64,000 nucleotides of DNA. Origin: Kribbella soli. Its GTDB lineage: Bacteria; Actinomycetota; Actinomycetes; Propionibacteriales; Kribbellaceae. The position numbers and the translations under genes are program-made. The first letter of the stretch is position 1; each line of letters begins with the position of its first letter. The stretch spans positions 248,001 through 312,000 of the forward strand of contig NZ_SJJZ01000002.1 of NCBI RefSeq assembly GCF_004331345.1. The letters are read 5' to 3'. The notes under the pieces were generated by a model that saw only the letters and a list, made by a program, of their open reading frames with translations, was not told the origin of the DNA and did not search any database. Shown one piece after another: positions 50,530-59,341 of the stretch.

Positions 50530-51287
50530 CCCTGATCCTCCTGCCGCCGTCCGAGGGCAAGACCGGGCGGTCGCGTGGTCGTGCCGTGGACTTCGGCACG
50601 TTGTCGTTCCCGGAGCTGAACCCGGTCCGCGAGCAGGTGCTCGAGACGCTGGCGAAGGTCTCCGCGTCCGCCGACGCGCACGACGTACTCGAAGTGGGCG
50701 CCTCGCTGCGCGACGAGGTCGAGCGGAACACCCGGTGGCGCACGGAACCGTCCGTGCCGGTCTCCGAGCTGTACTCAGGTGTCCTGTACGACGCCCTCGG
50801 CTACTCCACGCTCTCCGCGGGCACGAAGCGTCGCGCCGCGAATCGGCTGCTCGTCATCTCGGCGGCTTGGGGCGCGCTGCGGCCGGCTGACCGCGTCCCG
50901 CCGTACCGGCTGTCGATGGGTACGACGCTGCCGGGCCACGGACCGCTTGCGTCGGTCTGGCGCGATCCGCTGAACACCGCGCTGGCCGGCGTCGACGGCG
51001 TGATCGTGGACTGCCGGTCGTCGACGTACGTCGCAGCGTGGCGGCCGGCCGGCGACCAGGCGGACAAGTGGGTGTCGGTGAACGTGGTGCGGGAACGCGA
51101 CGGTGTGCGGTCGGTCGTCTCGCACAACGCGAAGCACACCCGGGGTCTGGTCGCGCGGCACCTGCTTGAGTCCGGCAAGGACCCGGGGACGCCGAAATCA
51201 CTCCACAAGCTGATCGGCGAACGCTGGAACGCCGAGCTCGACCGCGCCGCCGCCGGCTGGACGCTGACCGTGGTGGAACACGACTGA
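50526..51287 (+). CDS. yaaA: YaaA family peroxide stress protein
   Basis: A 253-residue protein with the family opening VTLILLPPSEGKTGRSRG and the blocks LYSGVLYDALGY, SAAWGALRPADRVPPYRLSM and AKHTRGLVARHLLE. In Escherichia coli YaaA lowers intracellular free iron under peroxide stress. Start is the GTG that overlaps the aldo/keto reductase stop as GTGA. The neighbour relationship suggests joint oxidative-stress duty. Confidence 0.9.
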   Translation: MTLILLPPSEGKTGRSRGRAVDFGTLSFPELNPVREQVLETLAKVSASADAHDVLEVGASLRDEVERNTRWRTEPSVPVSELYSGVLYDALGYSTLSAGTKRRAANRLLVISAAWGALRPADRVPPYRLSMGTTLPGHGPLASVWRDPLNTALAGVDGVIVDCRSSTYVAAWRPAGDQADKWVSVNVVRERDGVRSVVSHNAKHTRGLVARHLLESGKDPGTPKSLHKLIGERWNAELDRAAAGWTLTVVEHD

Positions 51288-51412
51288 TCCTTGCCCTCGG
51301 CACCTCCTCCACTCCCGCGCTTGACACGGTCCGGATCGCGGCGGACGCTCCGAAGAAGACCATCTCCGGGGCCGCTCGCCGTGGGTGACGGCGGCACTCC
51401 ACAGGGGGAACC

Positions 51413-52225
51413 ATGCGGATCAATCGTGTCGGCGCTGACATCAGCGTGCTCAGTGACCAACTGCCGGTGCCGGGCATCGGCTTCCTGCCCGTGAACGCGT
51501 TCGTACTCCTCGCGGCCGAACCGCTGGTGGTCGACACCGGGTTGAGCCTGCCCGGCCGCGGCTTCATGGACGCGCTCGGCTCGGTGGTCGATCCGGCCGA
51601 TGTGCGGTGGATCTGGCTGACCCATCCGGACCGCGACCACACCGGCTCGTTGTTCGACCTGCTGGAAGCGGCACCGCAGGCACGCTTGATCACGACGTTC
51701 GTCGGCGCCGGCATCATGTCGACCGAGCGGCCGCTGCCGATGGACCGGCTGTACCTGCTGAACCCCGGCCAGTCGCTCTCGCTGGGGGACCGCACCGTGA
51801 CCGCCTTCCGGCCCCCGCTGTACGACAGCCCGGCGACCGTGGGGTTCTACGACGACCGCTCGCGGGCCTGCTTCAGCTCCGACTGCTTCGGAGCGCCGAT
51901 GCCGACCTCGGAGCTCGCCGACTGCGGCGATGTCAGCGACGCCCCGCGGGACGCGCTGCGTGGCGGGCAGTTGCTGTGGGCGACGCTCGACAGCCCGTGG
52001 GTGCACAACGTCGACCAGGAAGCGTTCCGGCGTACTGTCCAGCCGTTGCGGGAGATGAACCCGGACGTCATTCTCAGCAGCCACCTGCCGCCGGCTCCGG
52101 GGCACGCCACGAACTTCCTGGATCTGCTCGAGACGGCGCCGCAGGCCGATGCGTTCGTCGGACCGGACCAGCACGCCTTGGAGGAGATGCTCGCCGGCTT
52201 CGAGCCGGCCGGCGCCGCACCCTGA
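51413..52225 (+). CDS. Metallo-beta-lactamase fold hydrolase
   Basis: A 270-residue enzyme of the MBL fold. The metal motif is WLTHPDRDHTGS, with a further ligand in CFSSDCFGAP and the late His in ILSSHLPPAPGH. The layout resembles the oxygen-binding diiron (FprA/ODP) subset, which may act on oxygen, nitric oxide or redox signals, but the flavodoxin part is absent. Start ATG follows an AGGGGGAA ribosome-binding stretch. Substrate unknown. Confidence 0.88.
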   Translation: MRINRVGADISVLSDQLPVPGIGFLPVNAFVLLAAEPLVVDTGLSLPGRGFMDALGSVVDPADVRWIWLTHPDRDHTGSLFDLLEAAPQARLITTFVGAGIMSTERPLPMDRLYLLNPGQSLSLGDRTVTAFRPPLYDSPATVGFYDDRSRACFSSDCFGAPMPTSELADCGDVSDAPRDALRGGQLLWATLDSPWVHNVDQEAFRRTVQPLREMNPDVILSSHLPPAPGHATNFLDLLETAPQADAFVGPDQHALEEMLAGFEPAGAAP

Positions 52226-52373
52226 GCAGGCGCCGCTCGTCGAGCGCCGGATGGGCAGCTTCCCACGTTCACGCGACTGTAACTGGTGAGTGGTTTCCTA
52301 CAGCGCGTGATCGGGGAAGGCTGAAGGGCAGCACGTCAGGGGGGATCCGCCCTAACCCTCGGAGGCCTGACCG

Positions 52374-53015
52374 ATGCCACGTACTAAAAGGCGAATCACC
52401 GCCCTTGCCACCACCGTGGCAGCAGCAGCGACCGCGTGGACGCTAAGCGCCGGACCGGCGCTGGCGTACCCGCCGACCCCGCCGTCGGCGAGCACCGCCG
52501 CGACCCAGCTGGCGAGCCTGACCGTGAAGACGGAGGGATCGAGCGACGGCTACAGCCGGGACAAGTTCCCGCACTGGATCAACCAGTCCGGGACCTGCGA
52601 CACCCGCGAAGAGGTGCTGAAGCGCGACGGCTCCGGTGTGACCGTGGACAGCAGCTGCCAGCCGACCGCCGGCCGCTGGTACAGCGTGTACGACTCGACC
52701 TGGGTGGAGGACTCCTCGGGCGTCGACATCGATCACATCGTGCCGTTGTCGGAGGCATGGAAGTCGGGCGCTAGCGCGTGGACCACGGCCAAGCGTCAGG
52801 AGTTCGCGAACAACCTGACCATCTCGCAGCTGATCGCGGTGACGGCGTCGAGCAACCGCTCGAAGGGTGACAAGGACCCGTCGGAGTGGAAGCCGCCGAA
52901 CACCTCGGTGCACTGCATCTACGCCCGCGAGTGGATCTGGGTGAAGTACACCTACCAGCTGTCGCTGCAGTCCGCGGAGAAGACGGCTCTCACGCAGATG
53001 CTCGGCACCTGTTAG
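52374..53015 (+). CDS. Secreted HNH-type nuclease (DUF1524)
   Basis: A 213-residue exported protein. The Sec signal covers about residues 1-30 and is cut near AGPALAY. The catalytic region has DIDHIVPLSEAWKSG with the HNH general-base His and LIAVTASSNRSKGDKDPSEW; two cysteine pairs (CDTREEV and CQPT, HCIYA and GTC) suggest disulfides. Such proteins are secreted nucleases in streptomycetes and relatives. A GAGGCCTGACC stretch is immediately upstream. The 3' end overlaps the convergent regulator gene by four bases. Confidence 0.9.
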   Translation: MPRTKRRITALATTVAAAATAWTLSAGPALAYPPTPPSASTAATQLASLTVKTEGSSDGYSRDKFPHWINQSGTCDTREEVLKRDGSGVTVDSSCQPTAGRWYSVYDSTWVEDSSGVDIDHIVPLSEAWKSGASAWTTAKRQEFANNLTISQLIAVTASSNRSKGDKDPSEWKPPNTSVHCIYAREWIWVKYTYQLSLQSAEKTALTQMLGTC

Positions 53016-53959
53016 TCCTCGAGTAGATGGCGGCGCTGGGCGTGGATGCCGGCCTGGAACCGGGTCCGCGCACCCAGCGTCTCCATCAGCTCGGCCACGC
53101 GGCGGCCGACGGTCCGGCTGCTCAGAGCGAGCTGCCGCGCGATCGCGTCGTCCTTGAACCCGGCGGCCAGCAGCGTCATCAGCCTGGCGTCCGTCGGGTC
53201 GGCCTTGGCGGCCGGGACCACCGGCACCGCCTGGTCCCACAGCAGCCAGAACATCTCGATCAACGCGTCCAGCAGCGCGCAGGGGTGGACGACGAGCGCG
53301 CTGTCGACCAGCTGGTCCACCGACAGCGGCAGGAGTGCGATCTTCCCGTCGAACACGGCCAACTTCATCGGCACCTGCGGATGCACCCGCGACGTCTCAC
53401 CGGCGTCGGCGGCGCTGAACGCCTCGTCGACGCCACCCGGGATGTCGAGCGAGTCGGGGGAGTAGATGCCATGGACGACGACCCCGTCGCCGAGCAGCCC
53501 GCGCACGGTGCTGTCAGATTCCGCGGCCTGAGCGGCGTACGGCGGCCGGTCGAGGACGAGGAGCTGGTGATTGGTCCCGTTGAGCAGCTGCGCGAACCGG
53601 GCGGCGATCGCCTCCTGACCGACGATCACCTCGACCAGGTTCTCCGGCCGGTACTGCTCCTGCGTGCTCAGCTCGGACAGCAGCACCCGGGCCTCGGCGC
53701 GCACACGATCGAGCTCGGCCCGGCGTACGGCGACCAATGCGTCGACCGCGACGTCCGGACGGGTCGGGAGCAGGCGGACCGGGTCGTCGGAGGTGCTCGT
53801 CAGTAGACCGAGCTTCTCGAGCCGGCCGATCGTCGCGACGACCTCCTGCTCGTCACGGCCGAGGCGGTCAGCGAGCTCGCCGACGCCGCAGCCCGGCGCC
53901 GACAGCAACGCGCGGTACGCCTCCTCATCGGACGGCTCCACCCCAACCGACTCCAGCAT
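53012..53959 (-). CDS. TrmB/LuxR-like helix-turn-helix regulator
   Basis: A 315-residue regulator. Residues 1-60 form a TrmB-like winged helix (GVGELADRLGRDEQEVVATIGRL), the centre is a TrmB/PLD-like effector domain (EQYRPENLVEVIVGQEAIAARF to SALVVHPCALLDALIEMFW), and the last 70 residues are a LuxR-type HTH (ARLMTLLAAGFKDDAIARQLALSSRTVGRRVAELM). This double-HTH layout is common in actinobacteria for uncharacterised metabolism regulators. Target genes unknown; the secreted nuclease is the nearest neighbour, convergent. Confidence 0.88.
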   Translation of the reverse strand: MLESVGVEPSDEEAYRALLSAPGCGVGELADRLGRDEQEVVATIGRLEKLGLLTSTSDDPVRLLPTRPDVAVDALVAVRRAELDRVRAEARVLLSELSTQEQYRPENLVEVIVGQEAIAARFAQLLNGTNHQLLVLDRPPYAAQAAESDSTVRGLLGDGVVVHGIYSPDSLDIPGGVDEAFSAADAGETSRVHPQVPMKLAVFDGKIALLPLSVDQLVDSALVVHPCALLDALIEMFWLLWDQAVPVVPAAKADPTDARLMTLLAAGFKDDAIARQLALSSRTVGRRVAELMETLGARTRFQAGIHAQRRHLLED

Positions 53960-54115
53960 CCGATCAGGCTATCTCGTCCCGTGGACCGGCTCGACCGGTT
54001 TGGCTACTTCGCGCCATGTCCGGGATACGTCAACACCCTGTCAGGTGCGGGGACCCCTCAAGTGGGGTATGTCTGACGGTGCCGGGCGCGCGCGGATCGG
54101 ACAGGGGACGTCTGG

Positions 54116-55069
54116 TCAAGCCTCAACGCGCGCGCCCGTCCTTCGCTTCACCTTCAGGTAGCTGCGCCAGATCACTCGCTGCAGTAGCAGGGTGACGACG
54201 CCGGCGGCGGTCATCCCGGCGAGGTTGATGCCGAGCTGCGCCGCGGACCCGCCGATCTGGTGCGGCGCCCACAACGCCAGGGACAGCGCGAGGTCACCCG
54301 CGGCGGGAACCGTCGTGACCGAGATGAACACACCGACCAGCGCGTTCCCCCGGCCGGCGGTCTGCGACAGCACCCCGGCACATCCCGCGAGTACGGCGAC
54401 GACCGCGGACCACTCGTCCGGTCGCCAGATGAAACCGGTCAGCGGCCGCGCCGCCGTGACGTCACTGACGTCGACCCAGCCGACGGCGCGCGCCAGCAAC
54501 GCCGTCAGTGCTGTCAGCGTGATCGCGAGCACGAACCCCTTCACGAGGAGCGACAGCGACCTCCGGGTCAGACCGCCCTTGCGCAGGAAGATGCCGACGG
54601 CAAGGGCGGCGACGACGCCGAACTCCGGGCCGACCACCATGGCGCCGACGACGAGGATCGCGGAGTCGGTGATCACGGCGACCGAGGCGATCATGGTCGC
54701 CAGCGTGAGGAACGCGTAGAAGACCCAGGACCCGCCGGCCTCGTTGTACGCCTGGTCCACGACCGCGTCCCAGATGACCGCGTCGTCGGGTGCGCCGGGC
54801 GCCGCCTTCTCCGCGGCCTGGGCGTTCCGCGACGGCGCAGCGTCCACGGAGGTCATCGCCACCGCGCCGTCGTCGTACAGGCCCTGTGCCTTCAGCCAGC
54901 TGAGGATGTCGGAGGTGGCCTCGCGGGTCACGTCGCACTCGACGACATCGCCTTCGGGACGGCGGGCGGCGCCGGGCAGCCGGACGATGCTGGTGACTCG
55001 TGGGTCGGCGACGAGCGTGTTCAGGACGCGCTCGCTGCGGTCCGGTGGGACGATGAGTCGAAGGTGCAT
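54116..55069 (-). CDS. DUF389 membrane protein
   Basis: A 317-residue membrane protein. Residues 1-75 are a soluble domain (MHLRLIVPPDRSERVLNTLVADPRVTS), and the rest is a DUF389 membrane region with about six helices (LTLATMIASVAVITDSAILVVGAMVVGPEFG is the typical signature). Family members are TIGR00341-like proteins without proven transport function. Start ATG is the complement of 55067-55069; an upstream in-phase stretch covers the promoter of the divergent permease gene and is unlikely to be coding. Confidence 0.88.
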   Translation of the reverse strand: MHLRLIVPPDRSERVLNTLVADPRVTSIVRLPGAARRPEGDVVECDVTREATSDILSWLKAQGLYDDGAVAMTSVDAAPSRNAQAAEKAAPGAPDDAVIWDAVVDQAYNEAGGSWVFYAFLTLATMIASVAVITDSAILVVGAMVVGPEFGVVAALAVGIFLRKGGLTRRSLSLLVKGFVLAITLTALTALLARAVGWVDVSDVTAARPLTGFIWRPDEWSAVVAVLAGCAGVLSQTAGRGNALVGVFISVTTVPAAGDLALSLALWAPHQIGGSAAQLGINLAGMTAAGVVTLLLQRVIWRSYLKVKRRTGARVEA

Positions 55070-55109
55070 CACGGGCCACATGTTGTCAGACCGACTCCGG
55101 GGAGCCTTC

Positions 55110-56519
55110 ATGAGTGATTCCGCCGCCGTAGCGCATGCTGGTGAGCGTCCTGAGCTGAAGCGGGTGATGGGACCCGGACTGCTCCTGCTGTTCGTCGTCG
55201 GGGACATCCTCGGGACCGGGGTGTACGCGCTGACCGGCAAGGTCGCCGGTGAGGTCGGCGGCGCGGTCTGGCTGCCGTTCCTGTGCGCGTTCGTGGTCGC
55301 GTTGCTGACCGCGACCAGCTACCTCGAGCTCGTCACGAAGTACCCGAAGGCGGGTGGCGCCGCGGTCTACACGCACAAGGCGTTCGGGATCCACTTCCTC
55401 ACCTTCCTGCTCACGTTCGCGGTGATGTGCTCCGGCCTGACCTCGGCGTCGAGCGCGTCGAAGGCGTTCGCGGCGAACTTCTTCTCCGCCGTGCACATCG
55501 ACGCCGACCGCGGCGCGCTGCTGATGATCACCTCGCTGGCCTTCATGACCCTGATCGCGCTGGTGAACCTGCGCGGGGTCGGCGAGAGCGTGAAGGCGAA
55601 CGTCGTGCTCACCTGCGTCGAGCTCAGCGGTCTGCTGATCGTGATCGGGATCGGCGCCTGGGCCCTGATCGGCGGCGACGGCGACACCTCCCGGCTGACC
55701 GACTTCAAGGTCCCCGAGGGCGAGTCACCGTTCAGCGCGGTGACGGCTGCGACCGCGCTGGCGTTCTTCGCGATGGTCGGGTTCGAGGACTCGGTGAACA
55801 TGGCGGAGGAGACCAAGGACCCGGTGCGGATCTTCCCGAAGATCATGCTGATCGGGCTGTGCGCGACCGGCGTCATCTACGTGCTGGTCGCGATCTCCGC
55901 GGTCGCGCTGGTCTCGCCGGACGAGCTGAACAAGGGCGCGACGCCGCTGCTCAAGGTCGTCCAGGCCGGCGCGCCCGGGTTCCCGCTCGAGCTGTTCGCG
56001 TGGATCACGATGTTCGCGGTCGCGAACTCGGCGCTGATCAACATGCTGATGGCCAGCCGCCTGCTGTACGGCATGTCGCACGAGCAGGTGCTGCCCGGTC
56101 CGCTAGGCCGGGTGCTCCGCAAGCGCCGTACGCCGTACATCGCGATCCTGTTCACCACGCTGCTCGCGTTCGTCCTGATCGGGTACGCCGACCTCGCGGC
56201 GCTCGGTGGTACGACGGCGTTCCTGCTGCTGTGCGTGTTCGCGATTGTGAACGTCGCGGTGCTGGTCCTGCGGCGGGACCGGGTCGAGCACAAGCACTTC
56301 CACGCGCCGACCGCGCTGCCGGTCCTGGGTGTCGTCCTGTGCGTGTACCTGGCGAGCCCGCTGTCCGGCCGGGCGTCGGCGGACTACAAGATCGCCGGCT
56401 GGCTGATGCTCATCGGGGTCGGGTTGTGGATCATCACCTGGCTGCTGAACAAGTACGTGTTCAACCGGCACGCCGACTTCGACCCGTCGCACCTCGACCC
56501 GCAGGGTCCGGTGAACTGA
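55110..56519 (+). CDS. APC family amino acid permease
   Basis: A 469-residue transporter with 12 hydrophobic segments. The first helix has the unwound GDILGTGVYALTGKVAG motif; FFAMVGFEDSVNMAEETKDP is the conserved helix 6 region of APC-superfamily amino acid/cationic transporters. Substrate unknown. ATG 55110 lies behind a GGGGAG site. It diverges from DUF389 across 40 bp. The 3' end overlaps the antisense 3' end of the MFS gene by 59 bp. Confidence 0.92.
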   Translation: MSDSAAVAHAGERPELKRVMGPGLLLLFVVGDILGTGVYALTGKVAGEVGGAVWLPFLCAFVVALLTATSYLELVTKYPKAGGAAVYTHKAFGIHFLTFLLTFAVMCSGLTSASSASKAFAANFFSAVHIDADRGALLMITSLAFMTLIALVNLRGVGESVKANVVLTCVELSGLLIVIGIGAWALIGGDGDTSRLTDFKVPEGESPFSAVTAATALAFFAMVGFEDSVNMAEETKDPVRIFPKIMLIGLCATGVIYVLVAISAVALVSPDELNKGATPLLKVVQAGAPGFPLELFAWITMFAVANSALINMLMASRLLYGMSHEQVLPGPLGRVLRKRRTPYIAILFTTLLAFVLIGYADLAALGGTTAFLLLCVFAIVNVAVLVLRRDRVEHKHFHAPTALPVLGVVLCVYLASPLSGRASADYKIAGWLMLIGVGLWIITWLLNKYVFNRHADFDPSHLDPQGPVN

Positions 56520-57660
56520 CCGGGACGAACGCAGCGAACAGTACGGTCGCGAGGGCCGCGGCGCCGGTGCCGACGGCGATCCAGCCGAGTGCGGGGTAGC
56601 CCGCACCGGCGCCGATCGCCAGGCCGCCGAGCCACGGCCCGGCCGTGATGCCGACGTTGAACGCGGAGAAGTTCGTCGCGGTCGCGAGCCTCGGCGCGTC
56701 ACCTGCCAGGTTGAACACACGGGCGTTCAAGGCGGGGTTCGCGGCAAAGCCGAAGCCGCCGAGCAGCGCGATCACGCCGATCGCCGCCACCGGAACGGTT
56801 GCCGTGAGCGCCAGTACGGCGGAGAGCGCGATCAGCCCGACGATGCTGATGAAGAGGGTGTGGAACGGCAGCGCGTCGGCGAATCTGCCGCCGATGGTGA
56901 TCCCGATGAACGACCCGAGACCGTAGAGAGCCAGCACGCCCGGGACGGCACCGGGCGCCAGACCGGTGGCTTGCGTCAGCAGCGGGGCCAGGTAGCTGAA
57001 CACGACCAGGATGGTCGCGGTGACCATCACTGTGGTGCCGAACGCGAGCCAGAGCCGGGCGTTGCGGAACACTCGGAGTTCGTCGGCGAGGCGGGGTGCA
57101 CTGGCGGGGTCCGTCCGGTCGGCCGGCAGCGTGGCGAAGACGCCTCCCATCGCGAGCACGCACATCCCGGCCACGGTCCAGAACGCCGACTGCCAGCCGA
57201 AGTGCTGGCCCAGGATCGTTCCGAGCGGGAGACCGACGATGGTCGCGATCGTGAGGCCGCCGGTGACGATGCTCATCGCCCGCGCGCGGCTGCTCGCCGG
57301 TACGAGGGCAACCACGGTCACCGCGGCGATCGACCAGAACCCGGAGTACACGAAGGCACCGACGATCCGGGTGGCGAGCAGTACGGCGTAGCTCGACGTC
57401 AGTGCGCCCACGACATGGGTGAGCGCGAAGATCGCCAGGAAGACGAGTCCCGCCGTACGCCGGGACCAGGTGAGCGTGACGACCGCGAGGACCGGGGCTC
57501 CGACGAGCATGCCGATCGCGAACGCGGAGATCAGCAGCCCGGCCTGGGGGATGGTGACGTGCAGATCCGTCGCGAGTTCGGGAAGCAGGCCGGCGAGCAT
57601 CAGTTCGGACGTGCCCTGCGCGAAGATGCTCAGCCCGAGGACATAGACAGCTATCGGCAT
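56461..57660 (-). CDS. MFS transporter (chloramphenicol-efflux Cmx/CmlR type)
   Basis: A 399-residue DHA1 efflux pump with 12 helices. The N-terminus VYVLGLSIFAQGTSELMLAG is the hallmark of the Cmx/CmlR subset, and motif C is GGLTIATIVGLPLGTILGQHFGW. It may export chloramphenicol or an unrelated drug. The last 59 bases overlap the convergent APC permease gene on the other strand, unusually long for this window. No regulator is adjacent. Confidence 0.9.
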   Translation of the reverse strand: MPIAVYVLGLSIFAQGTSELMLAGLLPELATDLHVTIPQAGLLISAFAIGMLVGAPVLAVVTLTWSRRTAGLVFLAIFALTHVVGALTSSYAVLLATRIVGAFVYSGFWSIAAVTVVALVPASSRARAMSIVTGGLTIATIVGLPLGTILGQHFGWQSAFWTVAGMCVLAMGGVFATLPADRTDPASAPRLADELRVFRNARLWLAFGTTVMVTATILVVFSYLAPLLTQATGLAPGAVPGVLALYGLGSFIGITIGGRFADALPFHTLFISIVGLIALSAVLALTATVPVAAIGVIALLGGFGFAANPALNARVFNLAGDAPRLATATNFSAFNVGITAGPWLGGLAIGAGAGYPALGWIAVGTGAAALATVLFAAFVPVSSPDPAGRGATGRSRRAG

Positions 57661-57770
57661 CGTTCCCCCTCACCTCGACGAGTGCCACTCGCAGTATCTC
57701 AGGGATCACTGTCCGCTGTCGCCGCGCCTGTCACTGGCTGAGATTTGAGCCGGTACGGCATCGTTGATGT

Positions 57771-58379
57771 ATGAGCTTCGAGACTCCGGCCAAGCGGACC
57801 GGGCGGGCCGTGGACACCGCCCGGATCGGTAGTGGGCTGAAGCTGCTCGTCGGCCTGGTGGGACTGATGTGGCTCTGCGAGGTCGTCGACACCGTGATGC
57901 ACGGCGCGCTCGACCAGTACGGGATCGTCTCCCGCGAGCCCCACGGCCTGATCGGGATCCTGACCGCGCCGTTCCTGCACCTCGGGTTCGGGCACCTGAT
58001 CTCGAACACGCTGCCGCTGGTGACGCTCGGCGCGCTGATCGCGGTCAGCGGAGCGACCCGGCTGTTCGCGGTGACCGCGATCGTGACGGTGATCGGCGGG
58101 TTCGGGACCTGGCTGATCTCACCGCCGAACACGATCACGATCGGCGCCAGCGGGCTGGTCTTCGGGTACGCGTCGTACCTGATCCTCCGCGGCCTGTTCA
58201 ACCGGCGGCTCGGCCAGGTGCTGCTCGGCATCGTCGTCGTGATGGTCTGGGGCAGTGCCCTGCTCAGCGGGCTGCTGCCGCAGGACGGGATCTCCTGGCA
58301 GGGTCACCTGTTCGGTGGCATCGCCGGTGTGCTCGCGGCCTGGGTCCTGGCCGACGACAAGCAGCAACGCGTCAAATGA
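57771..58379 (+). CDS. Rhomboid family intramembrane serine protease
   Basis: A 202-residue membrane protease with six helices. The nucleophile is in GASGLVFGYASYL (Ser) and the catalytic His in GHLFGGIAGVLAAWV; the L1-loop motif is HLGFGHLISNTLPL. It cleaves unknown membrane substrates. ATG 57771 follows the minus-strand MFS promoter region by 110 bases. The gene overlaps the dehydratase gene end to end by eight bases. Confidence 0.92.
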   Translation: MSFETPAKRTGRAVDTARIGSGLKLLVGLVGLMWLCEVVDTVMHGALDQYGIVSREPHGLIGILTAPFLHLGFGHLISNTLPLVTLGALIAVSGATRLFAVTAIVTVIGGFGTWLISPPNTITIGASGLVFGYASYLILRGLFNRRLGQVLLGIVVVMVWGSALLSGLLPQDGISWQGHLFGGIAGVLAAWVLADDKQQRVK

Positions 58380-59292
58380 GCGTGGCCGGATCGGTGTTCG
58401 CTCCACAGATCACAACGGCCACGCGCTCACCGGCAGCCGGGCGGTAGGCCCCCGAGAGCAACGCGGCGTACGCCGTCGCGCCGCCGTGCTCGGTCGCCAG
58501 GTGGTACTGCCGCCAGAGCTCATTGCGGGCGGCAACGATCGCCTCGTCGTCGACGAGCACCGGCCGGACGCCGTACGTCTGGGCGGCCTCGAAGGCCAGC
58601 GAACCGATGCGCCGAGCACCGAGCGAGTCCGCGGCCACGCCGCCGACGGCTCCGTCGGTCGGCTCGCCCGCTTCGAGCGCCCGCTGCAACGTCGGCGCGA
58701 GCGCCGGTTCCACGCTCACGACCTGCGCGTTGTCGCCGATCGCGGTCGCGATGCCGGCGATCAGGCCGCCGCCACCGACCGCGACCAGGACCGTGTCGAA
58801 CATGCCCGCCTGTTCGAGCAGTTCGAGGCCGACCGTACCTTGCCCGGCGACGACCTCCGGCTGGTCGTAGGCGTGCACCAGCAGCGCATCCGACTCGTCC
58901 CGGGCCGCGAGCGCCGCCTGGTACGCCTCGGCGTACTCCGATCCGACCTGCACGATGTCCGCGTCGAGGGTCCGCAGCTTGCCGAGCTTCGCGGCCGGGG
59001 TCGTCTCGGGGACGAAGATCCGGGCGGGTACGCCGAGTTCGCGCGCCGCGTACGCCGCCGCCAGCGCGTGGTTGCCGCCGGACGCGGCGACGATGCCCTG
59101 ACCGGTCAGTTCGCCGCTGTCCTTCGCGGTGAGCAGCCGGTTGAACGCGCCGCGTGGCTTGAACGAGCCGGTGTGCTGGAGCAGTTCGAGCTTGAACGTG
59201 AGCCCCGGCGCCACCTCGATCACCGGCGTACGCCGTACCCGCCCGGCGATCCGTTCCGCGGCCTGCTTCACGTCTTCGAGGCTTACCGTCAT
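58372..59292 (-). CDS. PLP-dependent threonine/serine dehydratase
   Basis: A 306-residue fold type II PLP enzyme, like biosynthetic or catabolic threonine/serine dehydratases or serine racemase. The PLP lysine is in TGSFKPRGAFN, the phosphate-binding loop is VGGGGLIAGIATAI, and SGGNHALAAAYAARELG is the substrate-binding Asn motif. No regulatory ACT domain is present, so it is the short catabolic type. Start ATG (complement 59290-59292). Confidence 0.92.
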   Translation of the reverse strand: MTVSLEDVKQAAERIAGRVRRTPVIEVAPGLTFKLELLQHTGSFKPRGAFNRLLTAKDSGELTGQGIVAASGGNHALAAAYAARELGVPARIFVPETTPAAKLGKLRTLDADIVQVGSEYAEAYQAALAARDESDALLVHAYDQPEVVAGQGTVGLELLEQAGMFDTVLVAVGGGGLIAGIATAIGDNAQVVSVEPALAPTLQRALEAGEPTDGAVGGVAADSLGARRIGSLAFEAAQTYGVRPVLVDDEAIVAARNELWRQYHLATEHGGATAYAALLSGAYRPAAGERVAVVICGANTDPATLI

Positions 59293-59341
59293 GCCTCAAC
59301 ACTGCCACGATGGATACCAGCCGACGGACGGAGGCCATGGG

